Shown piece after piece: positions 53,892 through 62,982 of a stretch of DNA of 64,000 bases. The notes beneath the pieces were generated by a model. The model saw only the letters and a list, made by a program, of their open reading frames with translations. It had not been told where the DNA came from and made no database searches. This DNA is from Moheibacter lacus (GTDB taxonomy: Bacteria > Bacteroidota > Bacteroidia > Flavobacteriales > Weeksellaceae). The stretch spans positions 1,324,595-1,388,594 of the forward strand of contig NZ_JACDZE010000001.1 in assembly GCF_014042165.1 (NCBI RefSeq), given 5' to 3'. Position 1 is the first letter of the stretch. Each line of letters starts with the position of its first letter. The position numbers and the translations under genes were made by a program.

Positions 53892-54350
53892 ATGGAAAAA
53901 CATTTTGAAGATTTAGCCACCATCCGAAAACATTTCGTCAATTATCTGCATGCGTATGATTTGAAGCGATTGACTTTTATTCCCATGGGATTTAAAAATC
54001 ATGTTTTTTGGAATTGTGCTCACGCACTCGTTACCCAACAATTGATGACGTATTATCTGTCGGACAACGAAATGTTGGTCGAAACAGACTGGGTTCATCG
54101 GTTTAAAAAAGGAACCTTTGGCGACCAAAATGTAACAGAAGAAGACGTAAGAACTTTAATTAAATTATTACAAACCACACAAGTTCGTCTACGCAAAGAT
54201 TATTTCGCAGAAGATCTTTCTTATTTCCGTCCTTATGAAACGAGTTTTGGTATTAAATTGGAAACCATAGAAGATGCCATCCGGTTCAATAATCTTCATG
54301 AATCCCTTCATTTGGGATATGTGATGGCTTTGAGCAAAAATATTCTATAA
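53892..54350 (+). CDS. DinB-superfamily protein
   Basis: 152-residue four-helix-bundle protein with the DinB metal triad: His44 in FWNCAHALV, His136 and His140 in [11 protein letters not shown]. Family members are metal-binding thiol-transferase-like enzymes; the substrate here is unknown. A longer frame from ATG 53805 would add 29 residues, but those lie over a -7 promoter box and family proteins begin near the selected ATG. Divergent from apbC. Confidence 0.85.
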   Translation: MEKHFEDLATIRKHFVNYLHAYDLKRLTFIPMGFKNHVFWNCAHALVTQQLMTYYLSDNEMLVETDWVHRFKKGTFGDQNVTEEDVRTLIKLLQTTQVRLRKDYFAEDLSYFRPYETSFGIKLETIEDAIRFNNLHESLHLGYVMALSKNIL

Positions 54351-54356
54351 AAAAAA

Positions 54357-54376
54357 ATCCTGATAAATCAGGATTC
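54357..54376. terminator. Convergent hairpin terminator between DinB-like gene and hmuY
   Basis: AATCCTGA-TAAA-TCAGGATT; flanked by a run of A on the left that gives a T run for the minus-strand hmuY transcript. Confidence 0.75.
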
Positions 54377-54396
54377 TCAATGTAATTATAAAAGAG

Positions 54397-55491
54397 TTAG
54401 AGAGTGCTGTATTCAAATTTCGGATATCCACGCATATTGTTTTCGTCCAACATGCTGATGAATCGCAATTTATACAGAATTCCGTCGGGGTCTTTTACGA
54501 CATAAAATCGGTCAGCATATACCACGGGTGTAGAGGTGGTTCCGGAAACTGTGGAACGCCAGGTCGCACCTATGGCGCGTTGATCGTTATAGACAAATAG
54601 TGTTTCGTTCACATCGTCGATGGTGAAATTGACGTAATCGGTTTCAACCGTTAAAGGATCGGTGGTGATTTGGTAACTTCCTACGCCATCCATCGTATTA
54701 TTTAGGATGAAATCGGAATAAGTATAGGTTCCAAATCCTTCAATTTCATTGTTCCAAATCGTAAAACAAATGTCCCAATTCTTTTTTTCCGGCTGGATTT
54801 CCACTACATTTTCCGTATCAAAACTGAAAAAAGTAAAATGATGGGAATTGTTTTTTTCCACGATAAATTCCTCATGGGTGGTTGCGTTTAATTCGGCATA
54901 TTGGATTTTATACGAATTCTCGTCGTTTCGTAAAATTCTAATTTTCAAATAACCTCTTGAATCACCAATTGTATAAGCGGAATAAGGAGGGATGTCTGTT
55001 CCTTGATAGGTTTCATAACCCAATTTTACTAAATACACTTTGTTTTCCAAATCGTTGGAACTAATTTCAGCAATTGCGGTACCACCTTCTTCCAAATAAT
55101 TTCCGGCAACATCATCGATATATTCCACCGGAAATCCGGCCGAAGGCATCAAGTTGTTAATCAGATTGGTGAAATCCGATTCAGAAACAGCATCGATATT
55201 ATCGGAATCAATTGCGTCAGCTGCCATCAAGATAGAATTATTGAGGATTACTTTAAATTGATCTCCCGTATAAAATCCCAAATCCCAAGCCGTTCTATGT
55301 GTAGTGATCGATCCATTTTCAGGATTGGACAAATCGATCCAAACTTGATTGGGTTGGCTTGCGCCGCCGACTTCCGGAGTCAATGTCGCTCCTGTTAAGG
55401 GTGGAATCGTATAGGAATCCTCATCTTCCTTTAAACAACTTGTCGTAAGAATTAGCAAAAATAAAACGCTTAATTTGAGTATATTTTTCAT
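54397..55491 (-). CDS. hmuY: HmuY family heme-binding lipoprotein
   Basis: 364-residue lipoprotein; lipobox LLILTTSCLKED with Cys19, so surface anchoring is expected. HmuY-like organisation with VWIDLSNPENGSITTHRTAWDLGFYTGDQFKVILNN and DIPPYSAYTIGDSRGYLKIRILRND. Binds heme and passes it to the TonB receptor. Its start lies 10 bases downstream of the hmuR stop. HmuY proteins vary widely; that it binds heme here is by family, not by visible heme ligands. Confidence 0.88.
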   Translation of the reverse strand: MKNILKLSVLFLLILTTSCLKEDEDSYTIPPLTGATLTPEVGGASQPNQVWIDLSNPENGSITTHRTAWDLGFYTGDQFKVILNNSILMAADAIDSDNIDAVSESDFTNLINNLMPSAGFPVEYIDDVAGNYLEEGGTAIAEISSNDLENKVYLVKLGYETYQGTDIPPYSAYTIGDSRGYLKIRILRNDENSYKIQYAELNATTHEEFIVEKNNSHHFTFFSFDTENVVEIQPEKKNWDICFTIWNNEIEGFGTYTYSDFILNNTMDGVGSYQITTDPLTVETDYVNFTIDDVNETLFVYNDQRAIGATWRSTVSGTTSTPVVYADRFYVVKDPDGILYKLRFISMLDENNMRGYPKFEYSTL

Positions 55492-55501
55492 CTGTAATGA
55501 A

Positions 55502-57682
55502 TTAGAATTCTAATTTGTAGTTTAATTTTAAGAAATAGGAACGTCCATAAAAAAGATTCATCGTTCCGTCTGAACCTCCATGTCCATCGCTGGTGTTGGA
55601 AAATGCAGTGTTTCGGAGGTTGGTAACATCCAAAATATTTCTTGCACCAACAGTAACCTCAAATCTGTTTTTATAAAAACCTTTGCGTATGGAAGCATCC
55701 AGCATGCTAAACCCTTCTCTCTCCGCCAAACGAAATACGGTTTGATCTGTATTGCTGTTTTCGGTGTCCAATACATATTCGGTTGTTTTTCCGGTTTGTT
55801 TGTAATACATGGAAACTGTGGTTGCCCATTTGGGAATGGTATAATTTATCGACATATTGGATTGGAAAGTATAACGGAATTCATCTTCGATCCTATCATC
55901 TACCTCGTAACTGTAACTGTAAAGGGATTTGGATACGCCAAATAAAGAGGCGCCAATCCTAAAGTTCAGTTGTTTCCATTTAAATTGGTGATCGGTGGAA
56001 AGACCCCAGGACTGAAATTCATCAATGTTCAAATATTTAAATGTAGCATTGGTGGGGTTTAAATTTACCAGCTCAATTCGGTCATCTACATTCATATAAA
56101 TGGTTGAAATATTTGCCTCCCATTTTATTTGCCCCAATTTGAAACGAGAATTCCATTGAATAGAGGAGGAATATCCGTTTTCCGGATTTAAATTTTCATC
56201 TCCGCGTATGTCGTGATTGCTGTCCACGACGTGAGTGTAAAGTTCCGTGAAATTTGGATAGCGGTTTGCGGTTCCAATTACGGCACGCAGATTTGAATTT
56301 CGATTCAAGTCAAATTTAGAATTTAAGGAAAAACTGTATTGTGGATTAAAACGGTTGTTAAAACTCGCCCTGAACCCGGGTCTAAGTGATAAACCTGCAT
56401 GGGTGTTTATTTCTGCCGAAGCAAATCCGGCGTAAGTGCCCAATTCTCTGTCGATATTTCCTTGATTTTCAAAACCAAATTCGGTTGCAGCATTATTGGC
56501 AAATCCATTGGCATGATCCAATTCATAACCTACTTGGAAATCAAATAGTTTTCGGTTTAGAAAATTACTAAACGTTCCTCTCGAATAATAAGTTTTGGTG
56601 GACAAATACACATTTTCATCATCCCGTGAAATTTCATTACGTGCCGGAACATCATAGACATAACTTTCAAATTTACGCTCCTGCGTTTGGTAGGAAAAGT
56701 CTCCGTTATAGCGGATTTTATCAAATAATTTGGCGTCGATATTTAGATGGTGACTCCACCGGGAAGTATAATAATCGACATCAGAAGCATAAAGAGTTCG
56801 CTCTCCGCCCGGGAAGAGCTGTGGATTTAGCAAAGGATTATAATAATGGATTTCCTCAAATAAATAGCTCGCTTTGTAAAAAATACTGAAATTTTTTGAA
56901 TGATAACGAAGGATTGCGTTTGCATTCCATTGTTCTTTTGGTAACCATTCATATCCTCTTAAACCATCCTGTTCAAAATGTTTTCTTCCTTTTTTCTCGC
57001 CCCAAAATCCTTGAAAATCATTTCGGTTCAGACCTACGGAAGCATACCAATTATCGTTTATTTTTTTACCAACTTCCAAAGCTTGAATATGTCTTCCCTT
57101 TCCTTTTGAAACACCACTGTTCTCGTACCAATCGTATTCATTCCCCACAGTTTCTTCCTGTACCATCATGCTGATTTTCCAATCGGTTTTGATGTTCTTT
57201 TTTGTGACGATGTTGATGACTCCTGCCAGAGCATTATCGCCATAATCTACGCCCATTGCACCTTTCACGATTTCGATTCGCTCTACATTATCCAAATTTA
57301 TTTTGGTCAAATCGATGTTGTTTCCCATTCCGGAATCCCCAACCAACGGAATATTGTCGACCAATACTTTTACATAAGCACCATCTAAACCAATCATTTC
57401 GACGGTCGAATCCCCCGAATCGGCACTTGGCGTAATCTGGATATTGAGATTTTGATTCAAAACGTCGGCAACGGTATTTCCAGCTTGATTTTTTATGTCT
57501 TCTGCCGAAATCACTTCCACATGATACAGCGATTTATTTACGGATTGAGCCGAGTATTGACCCGTAATCACCACATCCGTTAAATCTACCACTTGGGTCG
57601 TATCAATCACTTCTGCTTCCTGTGCCAATCCAAATTGGGTAAACGAAATTATGAAGATTAAACACCATCCGAACTTTTTCAT
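55502..57682 (-). CDS. hmuR: TonB-dependent receptor, HmuR-like (heme uptake)
   Basis: 726-residue outer-membrane receptor. Signal peptide about 1-21 (FTQFGLAQE). Plug domain about 30-155 (VTGQYSAQSVNKSLYHVEVISAEDIKNQAG-like region, IEIVKGAMGVDYGDNALAGVINIVTKKN), 22-strand barrel ending RSYFLKLNYKLEF. Forms an operon with hmuY, the classical heme-uptake pair in Bacteroidota. Candidate operator and -7 box upstream at 57757-57791. Confidence 0.92.
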   Translation of the reverse strand: MKKFGWCLIFIISFTQFGLAQEAEVIDTTQVVDLTDVVITGQYSAQSVNKSLYHVEVISAEDIKNQAGNTVADVLNQNLNIQITPSADSGDSTVEMIGLDGAYVKVLVDNIPLVGDSGMGNNIDLTKINLDNVERIEIVKGAMGVDYGDNALAGVINIVTKKNIKTDWKISMMVQEETVGNEYDWYENSGVSKGKGRHIQALEVGKKINDNWYASVGLNRNDFQGFWGEKKGRKHFEQDGLRGYEWLPKEQWNANAILRYHSKNFSIFYKASYLFEEIHYYNPLLNPQLFPGGERTLYASDVDYYTSRWSHHLNIDAKLFDKIRYNGDFSYQTQERKFESYVYDVPARNEISRDDENVYLSTKTYYSRGTFSNFLNRKLFDFQVGYELDHANGFANNAATEFGFENQGNIDRELGTYAGFASAEINTHAGLSLRPGFRASFNNRFNPQYSFSLNSKFDLNRNSNLRAVIGTANRYPNFTELYTHVVDSNHDIRGDENLNPENGYSSSIQWNSRFKLGQIKWEANISTIYMNVDDRIELVNLNPTNATFKYLNIDEFQSWGLSTDHQFKWKQLNFRIGASLFGVSKSLYSYSYEVDDRIEDEFRYTFQSNMSINYTIPKWATTVSMYYKQTGKTTEYVLDTENSNTDQTVFRLAEREGFSMLDASIRKGFYKNRFEVTVGARNILDVTNLRNTAFSNTSDGHGGSDGTMNLFYGRSYFLKLNYKLEF

Positions 57683-57756
57683 CGCTTTGAAATTTATTTT
57701 AAAAATCGGACGGAAATGCTTCTGTCCCGAAATATGATTTTTATTAGAAATCGATG

Positions 57757-57764
57757 CAAAAATA
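57757..57764 (-). promoter_or_regulatory. -7 promoter box for hmuR-hmuY
   Basis: Plus-strand CAAAAATA is TATTTTTG on the minus strand, 75 bases before the hmuR ATG; a TTG at 57786-57788 (minus) is 21 bases further upstream, the normal -33 spacing. Confidence 0.55.
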
Positions 57765-57770
57765 AAAATT

Positions 57771-57791
57771 AATTTAGACTTAATCCAAATT
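57771..57791. promoter_or_regulatory. Candidate operator shared by hmuR and the divergent T9SS gene
   Basis: Inverted repeat AATTTAGA (57771-57778) / TCCAAATT (57784-57791), 7 of 8 positions pairing, spacer CTTAA. It sits between the -33 and -7 elements of hmuR and just before the divergent -7 box, the place for an iron-responsive repressor. The regulator is not identified. Confidence 0.5.
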
Positions 57792-57796
57792 AAAAT

Positions 57797-57804
57797 TATA
57801 TTTG
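57797..57804 (+). promoter_or_regulatory. -7 promoter box for the T9SS-sorted protein gene
   Basis: TATATTTG, 42 bases before ATG 57847. Confidence 0.55.
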
Positions 57805-57846
57805 CAGCGTGATTTATATCAAGTGTTTAATTAATAAAATAAAATA

Positions 57847-58626
57847 ATGAAAAAAGGTTTATTGTCTCTGGTAATGATTTTTGTAGCGGTTTTTGCATCG
57901 GCACAATGCGATCCTGTATCGGCTATCAACGAAAATTTTGACACATGGGAAGGAGATCCGTTTAGTGGAGTGATGGGAATTGGTGAGTGTTGGTCGACGA
58001 TTGGAAATGGTGGAATGATCTATGGTGATCATAACGTAACTTTTTATAGTTTCAGCAGCCCAAACATCAATATGTTTTTGATTTCTCCAGAAGTCGTAGC
58101 AGGTGATTGCAACTTAACCTTTGATGCGATGACAATTTCTATGGACGGTTCGCAAACAGAAGGTGTTGCGGTAGAAGTCGGAACCTTGACGTCTGCAACT
58201 GATGCCTCTACATATGTTGCGATTAGCGAGCCGGTTGCATTGACAAATGATGCGCAATCGATTCAATTGCCTATTTCGTTAACTGCTGATGCTAAATTTA
58301 TCGCTGTAAAAATTTCAACCACTGCTCCTCATAGCGCAGCCGGAATTGATAATTTTGTTTTGGTACCGGAAACTGCAGGCGTAAACGATTTGAATCAGGT
58401 GAAAGTTCAAGTTTATCCAAATCCGATTGTCAACCAAATGCATATTTCGGCTGATGCAAACATCCAAGAAGTGAAAATCTTTAGTGTTTCCGGACAATTG
58501 GTTCAAAATATTAAATTGAATTCAAAATCAACAACCCTAAATGTGTCGGCATTAAAAGCTGGAGTTTATATCGCACAAATTAAAACAGAAAAAGGGATGC
58601 AAACCGTGAAAGTGGTGAAGAAATAA
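57847..58626 (+). CDS. Secreted protein with T9SS type A sorting domain, cleaved-adhesin-like
   Basis: 259 residues. Signal peptide about 1-19 (AVFASAQ). A cleaved-adhesin-like beta-sandwich (about 22-175, INENFDTWEGDPFSGVMGIGECW, FLISPEVVAGDCNLTFDAMTIS) with a C-terminal type A sorting domain (about 185-259, VQVYPNPIVNQMHISADANIQEVKIFSVSGQLVQNI, KAGVYIAQIKTEKG). Expected on the cell surface after T9SS export. Divergent from hmuR and sharing the candidate operator, so iron/heme-linked expression is possible. Confidence 0.87.
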   Translation: MKKGLLSLVMIFVAVFASAQCDPVSAINENFDTWEGDPFSGVMGIGECWSTIGNGGMIYGDHNVTFYSFSSPNINMFLISPEVVAGDCNLTFDAMTISMDGSQTEGVAVEVGTLTSATDASTYVAISEPVALTNDAQSIQLPISLTADAKFIAVKISTTAPHSAAGIDNFVLVPETAGVNDLNQVKVQVYPNPIVNQMHISADANIQEVKIFSVSGQLVQNIKLNSKSTTLNVSALKAGVYIAQIKTEKGMQTVKVVKK

Positions 58627-58655
58627 TCTCTTTTGTTTAATAATTATAAAATTTC

Positions 58656-58687
58656 AACTCCTCGTTTATAGAACGAGGAGTTTTTTT
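58656..58687 (+). terminator. Terminator of the T9SS-sorted protein gene
   Basis: AACTCCTCGTT / AACGAGGAGTT hairpin followed by T run. Confidence 0.8.
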
Positions 58688-58704
58688 GAAAAATGGAATT
58701 TGGA

Positions 58705-58998
58705 TTAATCTTCTAAAAAAATCAAATGTTTTCTTTTTACTTCCAATTCATTTTCCAATAATTGGATTCGTTTCATCAGATTAAAAATCACATCAATTCC
58801 TTCCATATTCACATTCAAATCCTGGTGCAGATGGATAATTTTCTCCCAATTTTTTAACTGTTTTGGATGCACGTATTTTTCATTTGAAATAATCACAATC
58901 TTTATAAGTCCATAACTTTCGACTTGCTCAAAAAAAGAGCTTTCTACCTCATAGAATTTACAAAGATCATGTATGTGTATTAATTTTTCGATTTTCAT
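58705..58998 (-). CDS. cbpM: Chaperone modulator CbpM
   Basis: 97-residue MerR-like protein ([30 protein letters not shown]... [41 protein letters not shown]). Specific modulator of the DnaJ-like co-chaperone CbpA. Translationally coupled: its ATG overlaps the cbpA stop (ATGA). Confidence 0.9.
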   Translation of the reverse strand: MKIEKLIHIHDLCKFYEVESSFFEQVESYGLIKIVIISNEKYVHPKQLKNWEKIIHLHQDLNVNMEGIDVIFNLMKRIQLLENELEVKRKHLIFLED

Positions 58999-59909
58999 TT
59001 GTTACGGAGTTTTGAGAGTTCTTTAATCAATTCTTTTTCTTTTTCACTAAGGTTTTTTGGCATTTTAACATTTAATGTCAAAATCAAATTCCCAAATTCA
59101 CCTTCCTTTTTATAAACAGGGAAACCTTTCCCTTTTAGTCTGACTTTTGTTCCATTTTCCGATTCCGGTTTTATCGGTAGTTTGGCTTTTCCATCAAATG
59201 TATCGATGATCAGTTCACCACCAAGTAAGGCTGTATACAAATCGACATCTACCGTTTTATACAAATCATCTCCCAAACGTTTAAAATCTGTTGAATTTAT
59301 TATAGAGAATTTAATATACAAATCCCCATTTGGCCCACCGTTTACACCTTGACCACCATAGCCTTTCAACTTTATTTCTTTTCCATCTGTAATTCCTGCT
59401 GGAATGGTTATGCGAATGTCCTTACCTTTAAAATGGAATGTTTTTTTATGGGTTGAAAAGGCTTCACGAATGTCGATTTGCATTTCGGCATAGAAATCTT
59501 CTCCCTTGTATTTGGTTGTTCTGCTACGTCTTCCATACGATTGAGCACTGCCAAACATTGATTCAAAAAAGTCCGAATAATCCCCGCCTTCAAAACCACC
59601 AAAATCTCCGCTTTGATTGGAGTAAGATTGTCTCTCAGATTGCTGTTGGTATTGTTGGGTTCGGGCTTTTTCAAAGGCTTCTGCATGTTGCCAATCTTTT
59701 CCATACTGGTCATATTTTTTTCGATTTTCAGGATGGCTAAGCACTTCGTTGGCTTCGTTGATCTCTTTGAATTTCTTTTCCGCTTCTTTATCGTTGGGAT
59801 TCAAATCGGGATGATACTTTCGCGCCAATTTCCGATAAGCTTTTTTGATGTCGTCCGGACTTGAAGATTTATCAACCCCTAAGGTTTTGTAATAATCAAT
59901 AAAATCCAT
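58995..59909 (-). CDS. cbpA: DnaJ-like curved DNA-binding protein CbpA
   Basis: 304-residue Hsp40. J-domain at about 1-70 with HPD ([10 protein letters not shown]), Gly/Phe/Ser-rich linker (about 80-135, [17 protein letters not shown]), then C-terminal substrate-binding domain ([30 protein letters not shown]). No zinc-finger cysteines, so it is CbpA-type and not classical DnaJ. Pairs with CbpM; regulates DnaK. Confidence 0.93.
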   Translation of the reverse strand: MDFIDYYKTLGVDKSSSPDDIKKAYRKLARKYHPDLNPNDKEAEKKFKEINEANEVLSHPENRKKYDQYGKDWQHAEAFEKARTQQYQQQSERQSYSNQSGDFGGFEGGDYSDFFESMFGSAQSYGRRSRTTKYKGEDFYAEMQIDIREAFSTHKKTFHFKGKDIRITIPAGITDGKEIKLKGYGGQGVNGGPNGDLYIKFSIINSTDFKRLGDDLYKTVDVDLYTALLGGELIIDTFDGKAKLPIKPESENGTKVRLKGKGFPVYKKEGEFGNLILTLNVKMPKNLSEKEKELIKELSKLRNK

Positions 59910-59984
59910 AAATGCAAATAATTTAGAATTCTAATGTATGAATTTTGGAAGTAAGATATGTAAGATGAAGAAAAATTATAAAAA

Positions 59985-60013
59985 AAAAAGCAGTAAAGAA
60001 ACTTACTGCTTTT
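59985..60013 (-). terminator. Terminator of the tRNA-Leu gene
   Basis: Hairpin AAAAGCAGTAA / TTACTGCTTTT; on the minus strand a T run follows it, just past the 3' end of the tRNA. Confidence 0.8.
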
Positions 60014-60016
60014 AAG

Positions 60017-60098
60017 TGCGGGCGGGGAGACTCGAACTCCCACACCTTGCGGCACCAGATCCTAAGTCTGGCGTGTCTACCAATTCCACCACGCCCGC
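60017..60098 (-). tRNA. tRNA-Leu(TAG)
   Basis: 82 nt on the minus strand: acceptor GCGGGCG pairs with CGCCCGC, discriminator A; D-loop GGAATTGGTAGACAC, anticodon stem CCAGA/TCTGG with loop CTTAGGA giving anticodon TAG (reads CUN codons); long variable arm (TGCCGCAAGGTG) typical of Leu; T-arm GGGAGTTCGAGTCTCCC. No CCA encoded. The antisense stretch shows a few open codons but is not coding. Confidence 0.97.
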
Positions 60099-60188
60099 AG
60101 GTATTTGTTGAATCGGGTTGCAAATATACATTAAAATCTTTGTTGACAAATTTTATTTTTCTGTTTTTTCCCTTCCCTTTTATTCCCT

Positions 60189-60196
60189 TACTTTTG
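60189..60196 (+). promoter_or_regulatory. -7 promoter box for the DUF3127 operon
   Basis: TACTTTTG, 15 bases before ATG 60212. Confidence 0.6.
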
Positions 60197-60211
60197 TAAA
60201 AAATACGAACA

Positions 60212-60577
60212 ATGGAACTAAGCGGAAGAATTAAAAAGATTTTTGACGAACAGACCTTTAGCAGCGGATTTCGTAAAAAAGAAATCGTAATTACAACTCA
60301 GGAACAATATCCTCAAGATATTTTGATCGAATTTACACAAGACAAAATTGACCTTTTAAGTCAGGTGACACCAGGTGATGAAGTGAAAATCTCTATCAAC
60401 ATCAGAGGAAGAGAATGGATCAACCCGGAAGGTGTTGCCAAATATTTTAATAGCATTTCTGGATGGCGTTTGGAAAAGGCCGGAGCAGCTGCACCTGCCA
60501 TGAACCAATACGCAGATTTACCTCCTGTGACTAATGATGTTTCTTCATCCTCAGAGCCGGATGATTTACCATTCTAA
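60212..60577 (+). CDS. DUF3127 domain-containing protein
   Basis: 121 residues with an OB-like fold: ELSGRIKKIFDEQTFSSGFRKKEIVITTQEQYPQDILIEFTQDK and INIRGREWINPEGVAKYFNSISGWRLEK. A disordered acidic tail (SSSSEPDDLPF) ends with the DDLPF motif also found at the C-terminus of single-strand DNA-binding proteins, suggesting a SSB-like protein that may recruit partners. Function unproven. Followed directly by the HEAT-like gene. Confidence 0.85.
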   Translation: MELSGRIKKIFDEQTFSSGFRKKEIVITTQEQYPQDILIEFTQDKIDLLSQVTPGDEVKISINIRGREWINPEGVAKYFNSISGWRLEKAGAAAPAMNQYADLPPVTNDVSSSSEPDDLPF

Positions 60578-61135
60578 ATGAATATCTTTCAAGAATTAGA
60601 AAGAACCCATAGCAAAGAAAATTCTCTGAAAATAATCGCCTATATAGGTGATGATAAAGAAAAATTCAGTGAATTGATGGATTGCTTTTTTATGGAAACC
60701 AAAGACTATCGTGTGCCGCAAAGAGCGGCACATGTTGTTTCCCTGAGTTTTGATCAGAATCTGGAATTCATTCAACCTTATATCCCAAAATTGATCAAGC
60801 ATCTTTTCATTCCCGATTTAAAAGGTGCTTTGAAACGAAATATCTTGCGTATATTTCAATTTACGGAAGTACCGAAAAAGGAAAGAGGAAAAGTTTACGA
60901 TAAGGTCTGCGAATTTCTAAGTGATCCTAAAGAGGAAATTGCTATTCGCGCATTTGCCATGACCGTTTTATATAAAATCACCACGCATCATCCGGAACTC
61001 AAACCGGAATTGTTTACTACTATCCAATTTGTATTGGAAAAGCCCAATTCTTCTCCAGCAATCAGATCTAGAGGTAAGCATGTTTTAAGTCAATTGATTA
61101 AAGACGGAATCGGCAACAAGTTTTTAACACCATAA
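60578..61135 (+). CDS. HEAT-repeat-like protein
   Basis: 185-residue all-helical protein with several HEAT-like helical pairs (KIIAYIGDDKEKFSELMDCFF, RAAHVVSLSFDQNLEFIQPYIPKLIKHLF, LKRNILRIFQFTEVP, AIRAFAMTVLYKITTHHPELKP). ATG directly follows the DUF3127 stop, so co-translation is likely. Function unknown; scaffold-like. Confidence 0.7.
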   Translation: MNIFQELERTHSKENSLKIIAYIGDDKEKFSELMDCFFMETKDYRVPQRAAHVVSLSFDQNLEFIQPYIPKLIKHLFIPDLKGALKRNILRIFQFTEVPKKERGKVYDKVCEFLSDPKEEIAIRAFAMTVLYKITTHHPELKPELFTTIQFVLEKPNSSPAIRSRGKHVLSQLIKDGIGNKFLTP

Positions 61136-61231
61136 AAATTTTCAATATATTGCGGTAATTTAGGATTTAACAATTCTTTAAATGATTTGGCATTGACTTT
61201 GTAAAACGTTTGGATACGTAAATTATATATT

Positions 61232-61699
61232 ATGAAAAATTTAAAGTTCATACTGGTATTGTTTGCTACTGCTTTAATTTCAACTGCTTTCATGCAGGAC
61301 TTTCATGCTTCAACAACAAAAGTAGAGTATGAGAACAATTCGTTGAAACTTACTGCAAAATTTTTTACCGCTGATTTGGAAACAGCAGTAGGAGCAAGTG
61401 TTAGCAACAAAGCCAGTTTTGACAGTAAAGCAAAATCCTATACCAATTCAAATTTGGTCGTGAAAGTGAACGGAAGCCCTGTTGCTTTAACTTATGTAGG
61501 CTCTCAAACCAACGATAAATCAACTCGTTTGTATTTAAAAGCGGATAATGTAAACAATATCAATGAGATAGAGATTAGAAATTCCATGCTGATCAATAGT
61601 TTTTCAGATCAACAAAACTTGGTTACTTTTGATGTAAATGGTGTGCGTAAAAGCTTTACCGCCAAAAAAGGAGGTGATACCGGAAAAGTGACATTCTGA
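61232..61699 (+). CDS. DUF6702-like exported protein
   Basis: 155 residues, signal peptide about 1-19 (ATALISTAFM). DFHASTTKVEYENNSLKLTAKFFTADLETAV is the typical start of the DUF6702 family; LTYVGSQTNDKSTRLYLKADNV and INEIEIRNSMLINSFSDQQNLVTFDVNG follow. Periplasmic, function unknown. Terminator downstream. Confidence 0.75.
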   Translation: MKNLKFILVLFATALISTAFMQDFHASTTKVEYENNSLKLTAKFFTADLETAVGASVSNKASFDSKAKSYTNSNLVVKVNGSPVALTYVGSQTNDKSTRLYLKADNVNNINEIEIRNSMLINSFSDQQNLVTFDVNGVRKSFTAKKGGDTGKVTF

Positions 61700-61718
61700 T
61701 AAGCATCATATTAGAAAT

Positions 61719-61748
61719 AAACCTTAGGCGAAATCCTAAGGTTTTTTT
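61719..61748 (+). terminator. Terminator of the DUF6702-like gene
   Basis: AAACCTTAGG / CCTAAGGTTT with T run; overlaps the end of the convergent aroA gene. Confidence 0.8.
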
Positions 61749-62979
61749 ATTTAGCTATAGAAGTAATTCCGATTTTTTCAATGTCTTTCCAAAAATCAGG
61801 GTAAGATTTTACCACAACTTCCGGATTTTCAATTTCTAAATTTTGTACCATCGCAAAAGCCGCAAAACTCATCGCCATCCGATGGTCATTGTAAGTTTTG
61901 ATTTTGGGGAGTTTTTCCGGAGGAATAAAGTAAATGATTTCTAACGAATTTTCCGTTATTTCCGTAACCGCACCTATTTTGAACAATTCATTTTGTAAAG
62001 CAACCAAACGGTCAGTTTCTTTTACTTTTAAAGTTTCCAATCCTGTCAATTTGCATTTAACTTTCAGTCCGGCACAGGTTACAGCAATGGTTTGGGCGAT
62101 GTCCGGCGTATCGTTTAAATTTATTTCGAAATGCTCGGGATTGAATTTTTCGATTTTTTTAAGTCGAATTTGATTTTGACTAAAATCGGTTGCTACACCG
62201 AAATGATTCCGGTATATTTCTATCAATTTCGCATCGCCTTGTAAACTTTCCGTTTTAAAAGAATTGATTTTTAAATCTGCCGAATTTGAAAGTGCAGCAA
62301 TCGAATAAAAATAAGAAACAGAACTCCAATCTGACTCTACCGTAAATTCCTGATTTTTGATGTTTTCAACAGGGTAAATTTGAATCTCATTTTCTATCCT
62401 TTCCGCTTTCAAACCAACTTGATTCATCATCTGAATCGTCATTTCCAAATAGGGAAGAGAAGTGATTTTTCCGTTCAATTTGATTTTTAAACCATTGGAC
62501 AACTTAGGCGCGATGAGCATGAGCGCCGTGATGAATTGGCTGCTGACGTTTGCATTTAATTCGACAAAATCTTTTTCAAGTTTTTTCCCAACTATTTTCA
62601 ACGGTGGAAATCCTTCCTTTTCTACAAAATAAATGTCAGCTCCTAAAGACCGCAAAGCTTCCACCAAAACACCGATAGGACGTTCTTTCATCCTTTCAGA
62701 ACCGGTTAACAAAACTTCTTTTCCTTCTTGAATAGAATAAAAAGCCGTCAAAAAACGCATCGCTGTTCCGGCATGATGAATGTCGATGGTCTCGGAAGTT
62801 GATTTTAAGGCTTTTTGCAACAATTCCGAATCTTCTGAATTGGATAGGTTTTTCAGTTGAATTGGGTTTCCAAATAGCGCATTTAAAATCAACAAACGAT
62901 TGTTTTCGCTTTTGGAACCGCTGATCGATATTTCTCCTGAAATATCCTTTTTATTGTTATTTAATACTAAACTACCCAA
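61747..62979 (-). CDS. aroA: 3-phosphoshikimate 1-carboxyvinyltransferase
   Basis: 410-residue EPSP synthase of the shikimate pathway. N-terminal GSKSENNRLLILNALFG, LLTGSERMKERPIGVLVEALRSLGADI, SSQFITALMLIAPKL, and C-terminal KVKETDRLVALQNEL and YNDHRMAMSFAAFAM. The start is TTG at 62979: there is no ATG before the conserved sequence. Follows the MazG-like gene by three bases, and that gene follows the DUF3857-type gene by four, so the three are tightly linked in one operon. Confidence 0.95.
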   Translation of the reverse strand: MGSLVLNNNKKDISGEISISGSKSENNRLLILNALFGNPIQLKNLSNSEDSELLQKALKSTSETIDIHHAGTAMRFLTAFYSIQEGKEVLLTGSERMKERPIGVLVEALRSLGADIYFVEKEGFPPLKIVGKKLEKDFVELNANVSSQFITALMLIAPKLSNGLKIKLNGKITSLPYLEMTIQMMNQVGLKAERIENEIQIYPVENIKNQEFTVESDWSSVSYFYSIAALSNSADLKINSFKTESLQGDAKLIEIYRNHFGVATDFSQNQIRLKKIEKFNPEHFEINLNDTPDIAQTIAVTCAGLKVKCKLTGLETLKVKETDRLVALQNELFKIGAVTEITENSLEIIYFIPPEKLPKIKTYNDHRMAMSFAAFAMVQNLEIENPEVVVKSYPDFWKDIEKIGITSIAK

Positions 62980-62982
62980 TTT

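Noticed and set aside
60019-60123. Short ORF antisense of the tRNA
   Set aside because: It is the translated reverse of tRNA-Leu and its flanks.
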